Shown: positions 16,573-29,347 of the stretch, one piece after another | How the letters are laid out: each line of letters opens with the position of its first letter | Position numbering within the stretch: the stretch's first letter is position 1 | Assembly: GCF_000215955.2 (NCBI RefSeq) | Contig: NZ_AFNV02000015.1 | Span: 1 to 64,000 of the forward strand | Direction of reading: 5' to 3' | Source of the DNA: Salinisphaera shabanensis E1L3A | Lineage (GTDB): Bacteria > Pseudomonadota > Gammaproteobacteria > Nevskiales > Salinisphaeraceae | DNA length: 64,000 nt | Translations under genes and position numbers: made by a program | The notes under the pieces: model-generated | Seen by the model: only the letters and a program-made list of their open reading frames with translations | What the model was told of the DNA's origin: nothing | Database searches by the model: none

Positions 16573-17805
16573 TCAGCGGCGACGCTGCCAGGGTAGACGC
16601 AGGGTTTCGGCCATAGTCCGAATACCGGGCATGATTGCTCCGGTGCTCTGGGTGAAATTGACCGTCATCTGCAGGTCGTCGCCGACATCCGGCGTGGGCG
16701 CCCAGCCGGCTGACAGATAATTGACGCTTAAATCGATACGGTCACTCAGCTGAGACAGGCCCAGATTCAATCCAGCCCGCGCGGCACGCCCGCCCGGCTG
16801 GTAACGGCTGTCGCCGAGCGCAAACGTCGGCGACACTTCGGCCTCGAGGCCGGCGATACGCAATCCGCGGCTGGCCGACAAACGCCACAGGCTGCCGTCG
16901 ACCGGCAGATCGAGCGGCGCGTCCATGCTCGCGTCGTACCAGCCCAGACTGCTGTTCATTCTCCAGTCGCGCCACTGCACGGTACGCGCGGCAAGCTCCA
17001 ATGCGAGCGGTGTATTGCCACCGGCTCGCGTGTCGACCGGCGCGCCCAGTTCAGCGCGGAACTGCCACGGTCGACCGATATCGGTGGCGTTACTCTTGCG
17101 CGACAGCAGGAACGTCTGTGCTAACGCAGCTTCGCTGCGCAGGGGTGAAGGCTCATGCAATCGCAGATCATGCGAGAGCTGCCAGCTGGAACCCATCGGG
17201 CGGCTCGCTTGGAGGCCAAAGCCTCTGTCACCCGCCACCACCGAGCTGCCCAGGGCATTGAATTGCGCGTCGGCCTGAAAATAGCTCAGTGTCAGTTCGT
17301 TGACGCCCAGCGACTGAGCAAGTCCCACGCTGGCAGCACGGCCCGAGATCACATCGCCGTTATCCGCGGTGTTGCTGACCTGTGCCACTTCCGTGGCCAG
17401 ATCCGGCATATACCAACGGCCGCCCAGATCCAGCCGATTTTCTGCACGCATGAGGGTCTGACCGCCACCGAGCGCAGCGCCGTCACCTTCGGTACGCAGC
17501 GCGGACGCGCGCAGCGTCGACCCCGTCGGGGCGCCCCCCTGCCATTGTAAGCCGCTGGTCAGATAACGTTGCTGGGGCGTACTGAGCGCGTCCACGCCGA
17601 AAAATGCCTCGGCGCGTCCCAGACCCTGTCGCACTTTCGAGAGATCCACTTCGCGCTCTTCGCCATGAATCGTGCGCTCAAAGGACGACGACATGAACGG
17701 AGAAATCGATTTGGTGGGACCGCCAACCGCCAACGCAGGGCACACGAGCAGCAGACTCGCGACGAGCCGGATAGCGGATCGAGTTGCAAGACCCTGACGC
17801 GGCAT
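16573..17805 (-). CDS. Putative outer-membrane beta-barrel protein
   Basis: 410 residues from the first ATG (17805; the frame also runs 33 bases further upstream to a TTG). A signal peptide is clear (ATRSAIRLVASLLLVCPALAVG). The mature protein has many short alternating stretches ending in aromatic residues, is rich in Gly, Ser, Ala and Leu, and lacks long helices, as in outer-membrane barrels. It lies between the ATP synthase operon and opgG on the same strand, with gaps of about 135 and 127 bases, so it may have its own promoter. I do not recognise a named family. Barrel topology is a prediction by eye. Confidence 0.6.
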   Translation of the reverse strand: MPRQGLATRSAIRLVASLLLVCPALAVGGPTKSISPFMSSSFERTIHGEEREVDLSKVRQGLGRAEAFFGVDALSTPQQRYLTSGLQWQGGAPTGSTLRASALRTEGDGAALGGGQTLMRAENRLDLGGRWYMPDLATEVAQVSNTADNGDVISGRAASVGLAQSLGVNELTLSYFQADAQFNALGSSVVAGDRGFGLQASRPMGSSWQLSHDLRLHEPSPLRSEAALAQTFLLSRKSNATDIGRPWQFRAELGAPVDTRAGGNTPLALELAARTVQWRDWRMNSSLGWYDASMDAPLDLPVDGSLWRLSASRGLRIAGLEAEVSPTFALGDSRYQPGGRAARAGLNLGLSQLSDRIDLSVNYLSAGWAPTPDVGDDLQMTVNFTQSTGAIMPGIRTMAETLRLPWQRRR

Positions 17806-17940
17806 GCCGGGTACCGAAGTAATAGTTGAATGTCGCAATGCAACAACCTAGACGATCGCTGTGCGTACGACAAGTTAACCGTTACATGTGAACCGGTTTA
17901 TAAGATACGCAAGCGATCGCGGCGGCGCCTGTCCCGACTG

Positions 17941-18354
17941 TTACCGGTTTGAACGCAGCTTCTTGACGATGCTCAACCGCGCGGCTGCTTCGGCCAACTC
18001 GGACTGAGCACGCGCGATATCCGTCTTGTCATCGGCCTTGGCCAGATTTTCTTCAGCACGCTGCTTCGCCTTTTCGGCTGCGGCTTCATCGATATCCGCT
18101 GCGCGCTCGGCCGTATCGGCCATAACGGTGACCAGATGCGGCTGAACCTCGAGCACGCCGCCCGATACAAAGAACTGCTGTTCTTCCTGGCCTTCCTGCT
18201 GGATACGAACCTGCCCGGGCCGCATGCGCGTGAGCAGCGGTGCGTGGCGCGGCGCGATCCCGACTTCGCCCAGTTCGGCGGCGACGAACACCATGGTCGC
18301 CGAACCGGAATAGATCTGGCCTTCGGCACTGACGAGGTCAACGTGTAGTTTCAT
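17941..18354 (-). CDS. atpC: ATP synthase F1 epsilon subunit
   Basis: 137 residues with the N-terminal beta-sandwich (KLHVDLVSAEGQIYSG, GEVGIAPRHAPLLTRMRPG) and the C-terminal helical hairpin rich in Ala, Glu and Lys that inhibits ATP hydrolysis. Last gene of the atp operon, 71 bases after atpD. Length is normal. Confidence 0.97.
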   Translation of the reverse strand: MKLHVDLVSAEGQIYSGSATMVFVAAELGEVGIAPRHAPLLTRMRPGQVRIQQEGQEEQQFFVSGGVLEVQPHLVTVMADTAERAADIDEAAAEKAKQRAEENLAKADDKTDIARAQSELAEAAARLSIVKKLRSNR

Positions 18355-18425
18355 ATCGCTGCTCTAGGAAAGGAGAAGGCCGATACCGCACTTCGGCATC
18401 GGCCGTCGTTGCATTCCGGCGGCTA

Positions 18426-19892
<1,467 letters not shown>

Positions 19893-20753
19893 CTACGAAA
19901 CGGCTGCCGCGCCGGCCACGATTTCAGACAGCTCTTGCGTAATCGCTGCCTGACGCTGTTTGTTGTACTCGAGCTGAAGGTCGTCGATGATGTCGCCCGC
20001 GTTGTCGGAAGCCGATTTCATGGCGACCATACGCGCTGCCATCTCGCAGGCCACGTTCTCGACCACGCCCTGATAAACCTGGGCTTCAACATAACGCACC
20101 AGGATCGATTCGAGCAGCTCCGCGGGCTCCGGCTCGTAAATGTAGTCCCAGTGATCGGGCAGCTCTTCGTCCTCGTCCTCCGGCACCGGCAAAAGCTGCT
20201 GGATGTCGGGGCGCTGGGTCATCGTGTTGACGAACTCGTTACCCATCAGGAACAGCCGATCGATGCTGCCTTCGCGATAATCGTCGAGCATGACCTTAAT
20301 GGTGCCGATCAGGTCTTCCAGATGCGGCTGATCGCCCAGATCGGTGACCTCGGCCTTGATGTCCTTGATGCGACGGAAAAAGCTCGCCGCCTTGCGACCC
20401 ACGACGACGATATCGACCGGCACGTTCTTCTTGTCCCACTCGCGCAGCTCACCGAGCACCTTGCGGAACAGGTTGATGTTCAGGCCGCCACACAGGCCGC
20501 GATCGGTCGAGATGACGATCATCCCGACACGGTTGACCTCGCGTTCGACCATGAACGGATGCTGGAAGTCCGGATTCGCCTGAGCCAGGTGGCCGATGGT
20601 GCGCCGAATCTTCTGCGCGTACGGACGCGCCGCCTCGACGCGCTCCTGAGCCTTGCGCATCTTCGACGCCGCGACCATTTCCATGGCCTTGGTGATCTTC
20701 TGCGTATTTTCTACGCTCTTGATCTTTGTTTTGACTTCCTTGCCGCCGGCCAT
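19893..20753 (-). CDS. atpG: ATP synthase F1 gamma subunit
   Basis: 286 residues. N-terminal [20 protein letters not shown] and the C-terminal [19 protein letters not shown] form the coiled-coil rotor shaft; [11 protein letters not shown] is the family signature. An acidic insertion in the middle ([15 protein letters not shown], about residues 170-190) is typical of the gammaproteobacterial form. It couples proton flow to catalysis. Normal place between atpA and atpD. Confidence 0.98.
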   Translation of the reverse strand: MAGGKEVKTKIKSVENTQKITKAMEMVAASKMRKAQERVEAARPYAQKIRRTIGHLAQANPDFQHPFMVEREVNRVGMIVISTDRGLCGGLNINLFRKVLGELREWDKKNVPVDIVVVGRKAASFFRRIKDIKAEVTDLGDQPHLEDLIGTIKVMLDDYREGSIDRLFLMGNEFVNTMTQRPDIQQLLPVPEDEDEELPDHWDYIYEPEPAELLESILVRYVEAQVYQGVVENVACEMAARMVAMKSASDNAGDIIDDLQLEYNKQRQAAITQELSEIVAGAAAVS

Positions 20754-20790
20754 CAGTGGACTCCGTTGGTGGACTCAGGAACGCGGGGTG

Positions 20791-22332
20791 CTACCACGTA
20801 TGGGTTTCCTTGAATTCCTTCATCGCCGCGTGCAACGACGACTTGATTTCGTCGCCGTAATCGCCGGTGTCGTTGATCTTGTCCACCAGCTCTTTCTGCT
20901 CGCTTTCCATGTACTGATGCAGCGCCGCTTCGAAGTCGGTGACCTTGTCGGCATCGACGTCGTCGAGGTAGCCCTCTTCCGCTGCGAACAGTGAGGAGGC
21001 AGTCAGGGCAACCGACAACGGGTTGTACTGCTTCTGAATCATCAGCTTGGTAACACGCTCACCGTGCTCGAGCTGCTTGCGGGTGGCGTCATCAAGGTCC
21101 GAAGCAAACTGCGCGAACGCCGCCAGTTCACGGTACTGGGCCAGGGCCAGACGAATACCGCCACCGAGCTTCTTGATGATCTTGGTCTGGGCCGAACCAC
21201 CCACACGCGACACCGACAGGCCGGCGTTCACGGCGGGCCGAGTACCGGCGTTGAACATATCCGTTTCCAGATAGATCTGACCGTCGGTGATCGAGATCAC
21301 GTTGGTAGGCACGAACGCCGAGACGTCACCCGCCTGGGTCTCGATGATCGGCAGCGCGGTGAGCGAACCGGTCTTGCCGGTGACCTTGCCACCGGTGAGC
21401 TCTTCCACGTAGTCCGCGTTGATACGCGAAGCGCGCTCCAACAACCGTGAATGCAGATAGAACACGTCACCCGGATAGGCTTCGCGGCCCGGCGGGCGAC
21501 GCAGCAGCAGCGAAATCTGACGATAGGCCACAGCCTGCTTGGACAGATCGTCATAGACGATCAGAGCGTCTTCGCCCTTGTCGCGGAAGAATTCGCCCAT
21601 CGAGCAGCCGGCGTACGGCGCGATGTACTGCAGGGCAGGCGAGATCGCAGCACCCGCCGCGACGACGATGGTGTGATCCATCGCGCCTTCCTGCTCGAGC
21701 TTGCGCACAACGTTGGCGATCGAGCTGTTCTTCTGCCCGATGGCCACATAGATGCACTTAATGCCCGTGTTCTTCTGGTTGATGATGGCGTCGATCGCGA
21801 TCGCGGTCTTGCCGATCTGGCGATCGCCAATGATCAGCTCACGCTGGCCGCGGCCGATCGGAATCATCGCGTCGATCGACTTCAGACCGGTCTGCACCGG
21901 CTCATCCACCGACTGACGCTCGATCACGCCCGGCGCAACCTTCTCGATCGGCGAGGTTTGGGTCGCGCCCAGCTCACCCTTGCCGTCAATCGGAATACCC
22001 AGCGGATCGACCACACGACCCAACAGCTCGTCGCCCACCGGCACTTCCAGAATACGCCCGGTCGTCTTGACCTCGGCGCCTTCCGAAATATGGGTGTACT
22101 CACCCATGAGCACCGCACCGACCGAGTCCCGCTCCAGGTTGAGCGCGATACCGTAGGTACCGCCCGGGAACTCGAGCATTTCGCCCTGCATCGCGTCGGC
22201 CAGGCCGTGGATTTTTGCAATCCCGTCGGCGAGGCTCACAAGCGTGCCGACATTGCGCGACTCGGTGACGGAATCGAAGTTTTCGATCCGTTTCTTGATC
22301 AGGTCTGAAATTTCCGACGGATTGAGTTGCAT
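20791..22332 (-). CDS. atpA: ATP synthase F1 alpha subunit
   Basis: 513 residues, the standard length. [16 protein letters not shown] starts the protein; the P-loop [13 protein letters not shown] and the regulatory ALVSVGRI-equivalent arginine region near [15 protein letters not shown] are present. A non-catalytic nucleotide-binding subunit alternating with beta in F1. It lies 70 bases after atpH and 37 before atpG. Confidence 0.99.
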   Translation of the reverse strand: MQLNPSEISDLIKKRIENFDSVTESRNVGTLVSLADGIAKIHGLADAMQGEMLEFPGGTYGIALNLERDSVGAVLMGEYTHISEGAEVKTTGRILEVPVGDELLGRVVDPLGIPIDGKGELGATQTSPIEKVAPGVIERQSVDEPVQTGLKSIDAMIPIGRGQRELIIGDRQIGKTAIAIDAIINQKNTGIKCIYVAIGQKNSSIANVVRKLEQEGAMDHTIVVAAGAAISPALQYIAPYAGCSMGEFFRDKGEDALIVYDDLSKQAVAYRQISLLLRRPPGREAYPGDVFYLHSRLLERASRINADYVEELTGGKVTGKTGSLTALPIIETQAGDVSAFVPTNVISITDGQIYLETDMFNAGTRPAVNAGLSVSRVGGSAQTKIIKKLGGGIRLALAQYRELAAFAQFASDLDDATRKQLEHGERVTKLMIQKQYNPLSVALTASSLFAAEEGYLDDVDADKVTDFEAALHQYMESEQKELVDKINDTGDYGDEIKSSLHAAMKEFKETHTW

Positions 22333-22402
22333 TGACCTTATTCCTCTATATCCATGTCGCTGCGGCGAGCTGCCGCCAGCGGATGATCGCCTATGGGTCG
22401 GA

Positions 22403-22939
22403 CTATTGCGCGAGCGACTGGCGCATGCGCTCGAGCTGTGCGCGCAATGAACCGTCGATCACCAGATCACCGGCGCGAATCACGGCCCCGCCGATCACGT
22501 CTTCATCCTGTTCGAACGTCAGCCGAACGCTGCGATCGAGTCGTTTCTCCAGCGACTTGGCCAAAGCCGAGCGCTGCTCTTCAGAAAACTCGACCGCCGA
22601 CGTCACGCTGACATCCACACGATGCTCGGCCTGCGCCTTACGCTGCTCGTAGAGCGTGGCAATCGCGGGCGCTAGACCCAGACGCCCGTTGGCCACCAGC
22701 AGCCGCACCAGGTTTTCACTGGAATCGTCCAGATCTTCGCTGCCGATTTCGATGACCACCTCGGCCAACCGACTATCCGCAACTTCCGGGTTGTTCAGAA
22801 GCATTGCCACATCGGGGTTAGAGACGATGGTCGATAGCGCGTTGAGCGCTTGCGACCATTCGTCCAACCGACCCTGCGACTCGGCAAGCTCGAACACGGC
22901 TTCGGCATAGGGCCGTGCCAGCGTCTGCGTCTCGGCCAT
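22403..22939 (-). CDS. atpH: ATP synthase F1 delta subunit
   Basis: 178 residues. [14 protein letters not shown] at the N-terminus and the C-terminal [19 protein letters not shown] segment are diagnostic. It connects F1 to the b-subunit stalk. Two bases separate it from atpF, indicating tight co-translation. Confidence 0.97.
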   Translation of the reverse strand: MAETQTLARPYAEAVFELAESQGRLDEWSQALNALSTIVSNPDVAMLLNNPEVADSRLAEVVIEIGSEDLDDSSENLVRLLVANGRLGLAPAIATLYEQRKAQAEHRVDVSVTSAVEFSEEQRSALAKSLEKRLDRSVRLTFEQDEDVIGGAVIRAGDLVIDGSLRAQLERMRQSLAQ

Positions 22940-22941
22940 GG

Positions 22942-23415
22942 CTAACGAATCTCCGCGACGAGATCGTCGATGATGTCGTTATGTGCCTTGGCGTCGATCT
23001 CACGCTTGAGAATACGCTCGGCACCGACAACCGCCAGCGAGCCCACCTCACGTCGCAGATCTTCCTTGGCAGACGCCACGGCTTGATCGATCTCTTCACG
23101 CGCGGCGGTGACGATGCGCTCGCCTTCGGCGCGCGCGTCTTCCCGTGCCCGTTCGAGGGTATCGTCGGCCTGACGCTGCGCATTGGTCAGGATTTCCTGA
23201 GCCTGCGTGCGTGCCTTAGCGACCATTTCCTCGGCCTTGGCAGTGGCTTCGTTCAACTCGCGGGCGCCGCGTTCGGCGGCCGCCAAGCCTTCGCTGATCC
23301 GCTTCTGACGATCACGCATAGCCTGCATGATCGGCGGCCATACGAATTTCATGGTGAACCAGACGAAGACCGCGAAGACGATCATCTGGGCCAACAGTGT
23401 GGCATTGATGCTCAT
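22942..23415 (-). CDS. atpF: ATP synthase F0 b subunit
   Basis: 157 residues: one N-terminal membrane helix (residues 5-25, [18 protein letters not shown]) followed by a long Ala/Glu/Arg-rich helix that forms the peripheral stalk dimer. Length and sequence are typical of the proteobacterial b subunit. Confidence 0.97.
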   Translation of the reverse strand: MSINATLLAQMIVFAVFVWFTMKFVWPPIMQAMRDRQKRISEGLAAAERGARELNEATAKAEEMVAKARTQAQEILTNAQRQADDTLERAREDARAEGERIVTAAREEIDQAVASAKEDLRREVGSLAVVGAERILKREIDAKAHNDIIDDLVAEIR

Positions 23416-23468
23416 GGGTTATCCCTGGCTTTCGTAACTCGACTTAAGCGACTAGGCGAAACCGGGTA

Positions 23469-23750
<282 letters not shown>

Positions 23751-23801
23751 CTACTCTCCAGTTTACGAGTCAGTTGGGTCAGTGGTCAGTTAATGCGTCG
23801 A

Positions 23802-25071
<1,270 letters not shown>

Positions 25072-25140
25072 AACAGCAATCCCCCACCGCGACCCCGGAC
25101 TGACACGCGATTTTCTCGCGGCATGCCCGGCGCTCGGCGG

Positions 25141-25169
25141 ACTATAGACAAAGCGAAATGGAAGGTCAA
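25141..25169 (-). promoter_or_regulatory. Sigma70 promoter of the atp operon
   Basis: On the minus strand TTGACC (25164-25169), a 17-base spacer and TATAGT (25141-25146) match the consensus at 10 of 12 positions. It lies about 70 bases upstream of the atpI start, in the parB-atpI gap. A small hairpin CGCGA-TTTTC-TCGCG (25106-25120) falls in the leader. Confidence 0.8.
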
Positions 25170-25215
25170 TCGCGCTGAAAACGCCTGTTATTTACAACAA
25201 AACGCTTTATAGCTG

Positions 25216-26064
25216 CTACTTCAGACGATCGAGCAAGTTATCGAGTTCGCCCGCGTTCGGATAGTCGATGACCACCCGCGCACGGCCGCCGCGCTGCGAG
25301 CGCACCGTGACCTTTGCCCCGAGGGATTCACCGAGCTCGCGCTCGAATCGCACCAGCCGGTTGCTCTGGCGCGGCGCGGCCTCAGCGTCTTTCTCTGCCA
25401 TGGCGGAGGCGACCAGCGCTTCGGTCTGGCGCACGGTCAGCTGGCGCGCGGCGACACGTGCGGCGAGATCGGCCTGCAACGCGTTCGGGGCGCCCAAAAG
25501 CGCGCGCGCATGGCCCATCTGAATATCGCCAGCGCGTAGCAACGCCTGCGCCTCTGGAACCAGCTCCGCCAATCGCAACAGATTGGAAACGCTTGCCCGC
25601 GAACGCCCCACAGCCTGCGCACAGGCGGCGTGGGTCATGCCGCATTCCTCGATCAACCGGCGCAGGGCTGCTGCCTCCTCGAGCGGGTTGAGATCTTCAC
25701 GCTGAATATTCTCGATGAGTGCGACCGCCATGGCGGCTTCATCGGCCATGGGCCGCACCACGGCGGGCACGGAATCGAGACCGGCCAGACGCGCGGCGCG
25801 CCAGCGCCGCTCGCCGGCAACGATCTCGTAGCCACCATCGGCTTCACGCACGACCAATGGCTGCACCACGCCTTGCGTACGAATCGACTGCGCAAGCGCC
25901 TCGAGCGCCTCCGCGTCCATGTCGCGGCGGGGCTGATAACGGCCCGGGCGCAAAGCATCGAGCTCGAGCTCGACGAGTTCGCTACCGGTTTGTGGCGTAT
26001 CGTCGAAATCGTTGGAGAGCAGCGATTCCAGACCGCGCCCCAGTCCTCGTTTTTTTTGTGCCAT
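25216..26064 (-). CDS. parB: Chromosome partitioning protein ParB
   Basis: 282 residues. KKRGLGRGLESLLS at the start, the CTPase/N-domain motifs (GRYQPRRDMD, GERRWRAARLAGL) at about 36-95, the parS-binding helix-turn-helix (MTHAACAQAVGRSRASVSNLLRL) and a C-terminal dimerisation segment are in order. It loads on parS sites near the origin and works with ParA in segregation. No obvious parS 16-mer was noticed in the window. 26 bases after parA. Confidence 0.96.
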   Translation of the reverse strand: MAQKKRGLGRGLESLLSNDFDDTPQTGSELVELELDALRPGRYQPRRDMDAEALEALAQSIRTQGVVQPLVVREADGGYEIVAGERRWRAARLAGLDSVPAVVRPMADEAAMAVALIENIQREDLNPLEEAAALRRLIEECGMTHAACAQAVGRSRASVSNLLRLAELVPEAQALLRAGDIQMGHARALLGAPNALQADLAARVAARQLTVRQTEALVASAMAEKDAEAAPRQSNRLVRFERELGESLGAKVTVRSQRGGRARVVIDYPNAGELDNLLDRLK

Positions 26065-26090
26065 AGCCCGATCTTGTTTGTGTGATGCGC

Positions 26091-26936
26091 TCAGCCGGCG
26101 TTACGCCGGCGCCGCCCGAACAACGACGTCATCGCGCGGCGTGCGCCCTTGCGCGGCGCATCGATGACTTCGCTATCGTCGCGTCCGAGGATTTCGGCCG
26201 CGAGTTGGCGATAGGCCGCCGCGCCCGACGCCGCGTTATCGTACTGCATGATCGGCACGCCGTGGCTGGGCGCTTCGGCCAGCCGCACGTTACGCGGGAT
26301 GCAGGTGTCGTAGACAGCGCTGCCGAAATAGTCGATCAGCTGGGCCGAAACATCCCCGGTCAGACGATTGCGCGGATCGTGCATGGTGCGCAACACGCCT
26401 TCGATGATCAGATCCGGATTCATCATCTTGCGCACGCTTTCGATGGTTTCGAGCAGGTCGGACAAGCCCTCGAGCGCGTAGTACTCGCACTGCATGGGAA
26501 TGATCACGCCGCGCGCAGCCGCCAGCGCGTTGACCGTAAGCATCGACAAGGCGGGCGGGCAATCAATGATCACGTAGTCGAAGCTGTCCGAGATTTCCGC
26601 CAGCGCTTTCTTGAGCGCAAGCCGCCCGTTCTTGCGATCGCGCAGGCCGACTTCGGCCGCGGTCATGTCGCCATTGGCGCCCAGCAAAAAGAACTGGCCG
26701 TCGAGCACCACCTGCAAGGCTTCGGAGACGCCCTTGTCGCCGAGCAGAAAATCGCAGACGGTGGCTTCGAGCGCGTTCTTGTCCACACCCACGCCCATGG
26801 TGGCGTTGCCCTGGGCGTCCATATCCACCAACAGCACGCGCTGTTCGGCCTCGGCCAGCGCAGCCGCGAGGTTGATGCTCGTCGTCGTCTTGCCGACGCC
26901 GCCTTTCTGATTGGCAATGGCGATGATGTTACTCAT
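26091..26936 (-). CDS. parA: Chromosome partitioning ATPase ParA (Soj)
   Basis: 281 residues beginning MSNIIAIANQKGGVGKTTT with the deviant Walker A motif at residues 11-18, then LVDMDAQGNATMG and VIIDCPPALSM, the usual MinD/ParA motifs. It forms nucleoid-bound gradients that move ParB-parS complexes. It sits between rsmG and parB as in many gammaproteobacteria near the origin. The C-terminus is basic (GRRRRNAG). Confidence 0.97.
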   Translation of the reverse strand: MSNIIAIANQKGGVGKTTTSINLAAALAEAEQRVLLVDMDAQGNATMGVGVDKNALEATVCDFLLGDKGVSEALQVVLDGQFFLLGANGDMTAAEVGLRDRKNGRLALKKALAEISDSFDYVIIDCPPALSMLTVNALAAARGVIIPMQCEYYALEGLSDLLETIESVRKMMNPDLIIEGVLRTMHDPRNRLTGDVSAQLIDYFGSAVYDTCIPRNVRLAEAPSHGVPIMQYDNAASGAAAYRQLAAEILGRDDSEVIDAPRKGARRAMTSLFGRRRRNAG

Positions 26937-27001
26937 GGCCGCTCAGTCTAATGGACTCGTGAAGCGGATGTTATGCGCAAGCGGCGCTCGCGCGAATTAA
27001 G

Positions 27002-27649
27002 CTAGATTAATCCAGGCTCCAGAATCGCCAGATGGCGGTCGGCCTCCAGGCCAGGCACGCTCAGCGCAACGGTATCCACATGCCGGAAATCCAGCGGCAG
27101 GTCGACGAGTTCTTCAGCCGGATCGCGACCTTTCATCAACAGAAAACGCCCGCCCGGCGCGATCAGATGGCCAGCCAGGCGCGCACATTCGTCCGCCGCC
27201 GCAAAAGCCCGACAGATCACGCTATCGAACTTGTCCGTACTTTCGAACGATTCGACGCGCTCTTGAACCACCGTGACGTTATCCAGCTCCAGGCGCCGGC
27301 GCGCGTGGCGCAGAAACGCCGCCTTCTTGCGATTGGCTTCCACCACCGTTACCGCCATGCGCGGGCGCGTGATTGCGATCACCAGCCCCGGCAGGCCCGG
27401 CCCGCTACCGATATCGGCCACCGAGGCGCCCGTTACAAAATCCAGTACCGACAGGCTGTCGAGCAGATGTCGCGTCACCATCGCCAGCGGATCGCGTACC
27501 GCGGTGAGGTTGTAGGTGGCATTCCAGGTCGACAATTCGCGTAAATACGCAATCAACTGCGCCTGCGCTGGCGCGCCCACATCGATGCCAAGCGTCTCGA
27601 TTCCAGCGGCCAAACGCCGCTCGCAGGCGCCCCAATCCGTCATCGCCAT
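27002..27649 (-). CDS. rsmG: 16S rRNA (guanine527-N7)-methyltransferase
   Basis: 215 residues from the ATG at 27649, which has GGGAGA five bases upstream. WNATYNLTAVRDP and the SAM-binding VADIGSGPGLPGLVIAI segment are family signatures. It methylates G527 of 16S rRNA; loss gives low-level streptomycin resistance. In relatives mnmG usually lies directly upstream; here a divergent carboxyltransferase gene is there instead. Confidence 0.97.
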   Translation of the reverse strand: MAMTDWGACERRLAAGIETLGIDVGAPAQAQLIAYLRELSTWNATYNLTAVRDPLAMVTRHLLDSLSVLDFVTGASVADIGSGPGLPGLVIAITRPRMAVTVVEANRKKAAFLRHARRRLELDNVTVVQERVESFESTDKFDSVICRAFAAADECARLAGHLIAPGGRFLLMKGRDPAEELVDLPLDFRHVDTVALSVPGLEADRHLAILEPGLI

Positions 27650-27805
27650 ACTTCTCCCATCGTGATCCCGCCTCGTGTCAGCCGCGCAGGATAGCGATTT
27701 TAACCGCCTGCTTCGTAATCGCGCGCCATGTCGCGCGCGCATAGAGTTGTTTTACGCTGCATCTTCGCTTGATCGAACATCTTGTTTACAACGCCAAGGC
27801 AGCCC

Positions 27806-29296
27806 ATGACCAACCCGCACGCCACGACGCGCGACAGCGCCCGCCCCGAGGCCGTAGCCAAACGCCACGGCCTGGGCAAACGCACGGCCCGCGAAAACAT
27901 CGCTGACTTGTGCGATGCCGGTAGCTTCATGGAGTACGGTGCACTGGCAATCGCGGCCCAGCGCAGCCGCCGCACGCTCGATGAACTCAAGCACGACACA
28001 CCGGCGGACGGGCTGATCGGTGGCGTGGCCCGAATCAACGGAAATATTTTCGACGCGGCGAACACACGCTGCGTAGTCATGAGCTACGACTACACCGTGC
28101 TTGCCGGCACCCAGGGCTATCAGAACCACCGCAAGACCGACCGCATGGTGGATATCGCTCGGCGTGAGCGCCTGCCGGTCGTATTCTTCACCGAAGGCGG
28201 GGGTGGCCGCCCTGGCGACACCGACGCCGCGCTTGTGGTCAATTCGGGACTCGAAGTCACGAGCTTCTATGCCTTTGCCCGTCTAAGTGGCCAGGTGCCG
28301 CTGATCGGCATCAATGCGGGGCGCTGCTTTGCCGGCAACGCGGCGTTCTTCGGCTGTTGCGATATCACCATCGCCACGCGCGACGCCAACCTGGGCATGG
28401 CCGGGCCAGCAATGATCGCTGGTGGCGGGCTGGGCGAATACGCGCCCGAGGATATCGGCCCGGCCAACGAGCAAGCCGCCATCGGCGTGATCGATATCCT
28501 CGTCGACGATGAAGCCGAGGCCGTCGCCACAGCCAAACGCTGTCTTTCTTTTTTCCAAGGCCCGAGCAACGCTTTTCAAGCACCGGACAGCCAGACCCTC
28601 AGCGACATCATGCCGACCAACCGGCGTATGACCTACGACGTACGCCGCATCGTCGTAGCACTTGCCGATATCGACTCGATGACCGAACTGGGCGCCAGCC
28701 ATGCGCCCAACCTGGTAACCGCCTTCATTCGTATCGAGGGCAAGCCCGTCGGCGTACTGGCCAACAACCCGCGCAGCCTCGCCGGCGCCATCGATAGCAC
28801 AGCGGCGCGCAAGGCCGCCCACTTCATGCGGCTTTGCGACACGCACGGCATACCACTGCTCACGCTGTGCGATACGCCGGGCATCATGGTCGGCCCCAAG
28901 GCCGAACAGACGGGCACTGTCGAGCATGCATCGCAGTTGTTCATTGCCGGCGCCAAGGTGCAGGTGCCGTGGTATGGCATCGTACTGCGCAAGGCCTACG
29001 GCCTCGGCGCCCAGGCCATGCTGGGCGGACACCTCAAGCGTCCCAATTTCACCGTGGCGTGGTCTAGTGGAGAATTCGGGCCCATGGGCGTCGAGGGCGC
29101 GGTCACACTCGGTTTTCGGCGCGAACTCGAAGCCATCGAGGATGAGAACGAACGCGCCGCACGCTATCAGCAGCTCGTGGATTCCATGTACGAGCAGGGC
29201 AAGGCCGAAAACGTGGCCAGCTATTTCGAGATCGACGATGTAATCGACCCCGCCGATTCGCGCCTCTGGCTGGCCGAGGCGCTTGTTGCGCAGTGA
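27806..29296 (+). CDS. Acyl-CoA carboxylase carboxyltransferase subunit
   Basis: 496 residues from the ATG at 27806, preceded by AAGGCAG. It has both halves of a carboxyltransferase of the crotonase fold: an N-terminal AccD/PccB-like domain (GGGGRPGDTDAA, GRCFAGNAAFFGCCD) and a C-terminal domain (TLCDTPGIMVGPKAEQTG, RKAYGLGAQAMLGG). It transfers carboxylate from biotin to an acyl-CoA. No biotin carboxylase or biotin carrier gene is near, so partner and substrate (acetyl-, propionyl- or longer acyl-CoA) are unknown. Divergent from rsmG. Confidence 0.85.
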   Translation: MTNPHATTRDSARPEAVAKRHGLGKRTARENIADLCDAGSFMEYGALAIAAQRSRRTLDELKHDTPADGLIGGVARINGNIFDAANTRCVVMSYDYTVLAGTQGYQNHRKTDRMVDIARRERLPVVFFTEGGGGRPGDTDAALVVNSGLEVTSFYAFARLSGQVPLIGINAGRCFAGNAAFFGCCDITIATRDANLGMAGPAMIAGGGLGEYAPEDIGPANEQAAIGVIDILVDDEAEAVATAKRCLSFFQGPSNAFQAPDSQTLSDIMPTNRRMTYDVRRIVVALADIDSMTELGASHAPNLVTAFIRIEGKPVGVLANNPRSLAGAIDSTAARKAAHFMRLCDTHGIPLLTLCDTPGIMVGPKAEQTGTVEHASQLFIAGAKVQVPWYGIVLRKAYGLGAQAMLGGHLKRPNFTVAWSSGEFGPMGVEGAVTLGFRRELEAIEDENERAARYQQLVDSMYEQGKAENVASYFEIDDVIDPADSRLWLAEALVAQ

Positions 29297-29347
29297 CCAA
29301 CGCCGACTAAAGCCGGCCCGGCCGAAGGCGCGATGCGGAAGTAGACC

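Noticed and set aside
26937-27805. Possible oriC near rsmG-parA
   Set aside because: No cluster of DnaA boxes, AT-rich unwinding region, dnaA or mnmG is visible; the rsmG-parAB block alone is not enough.
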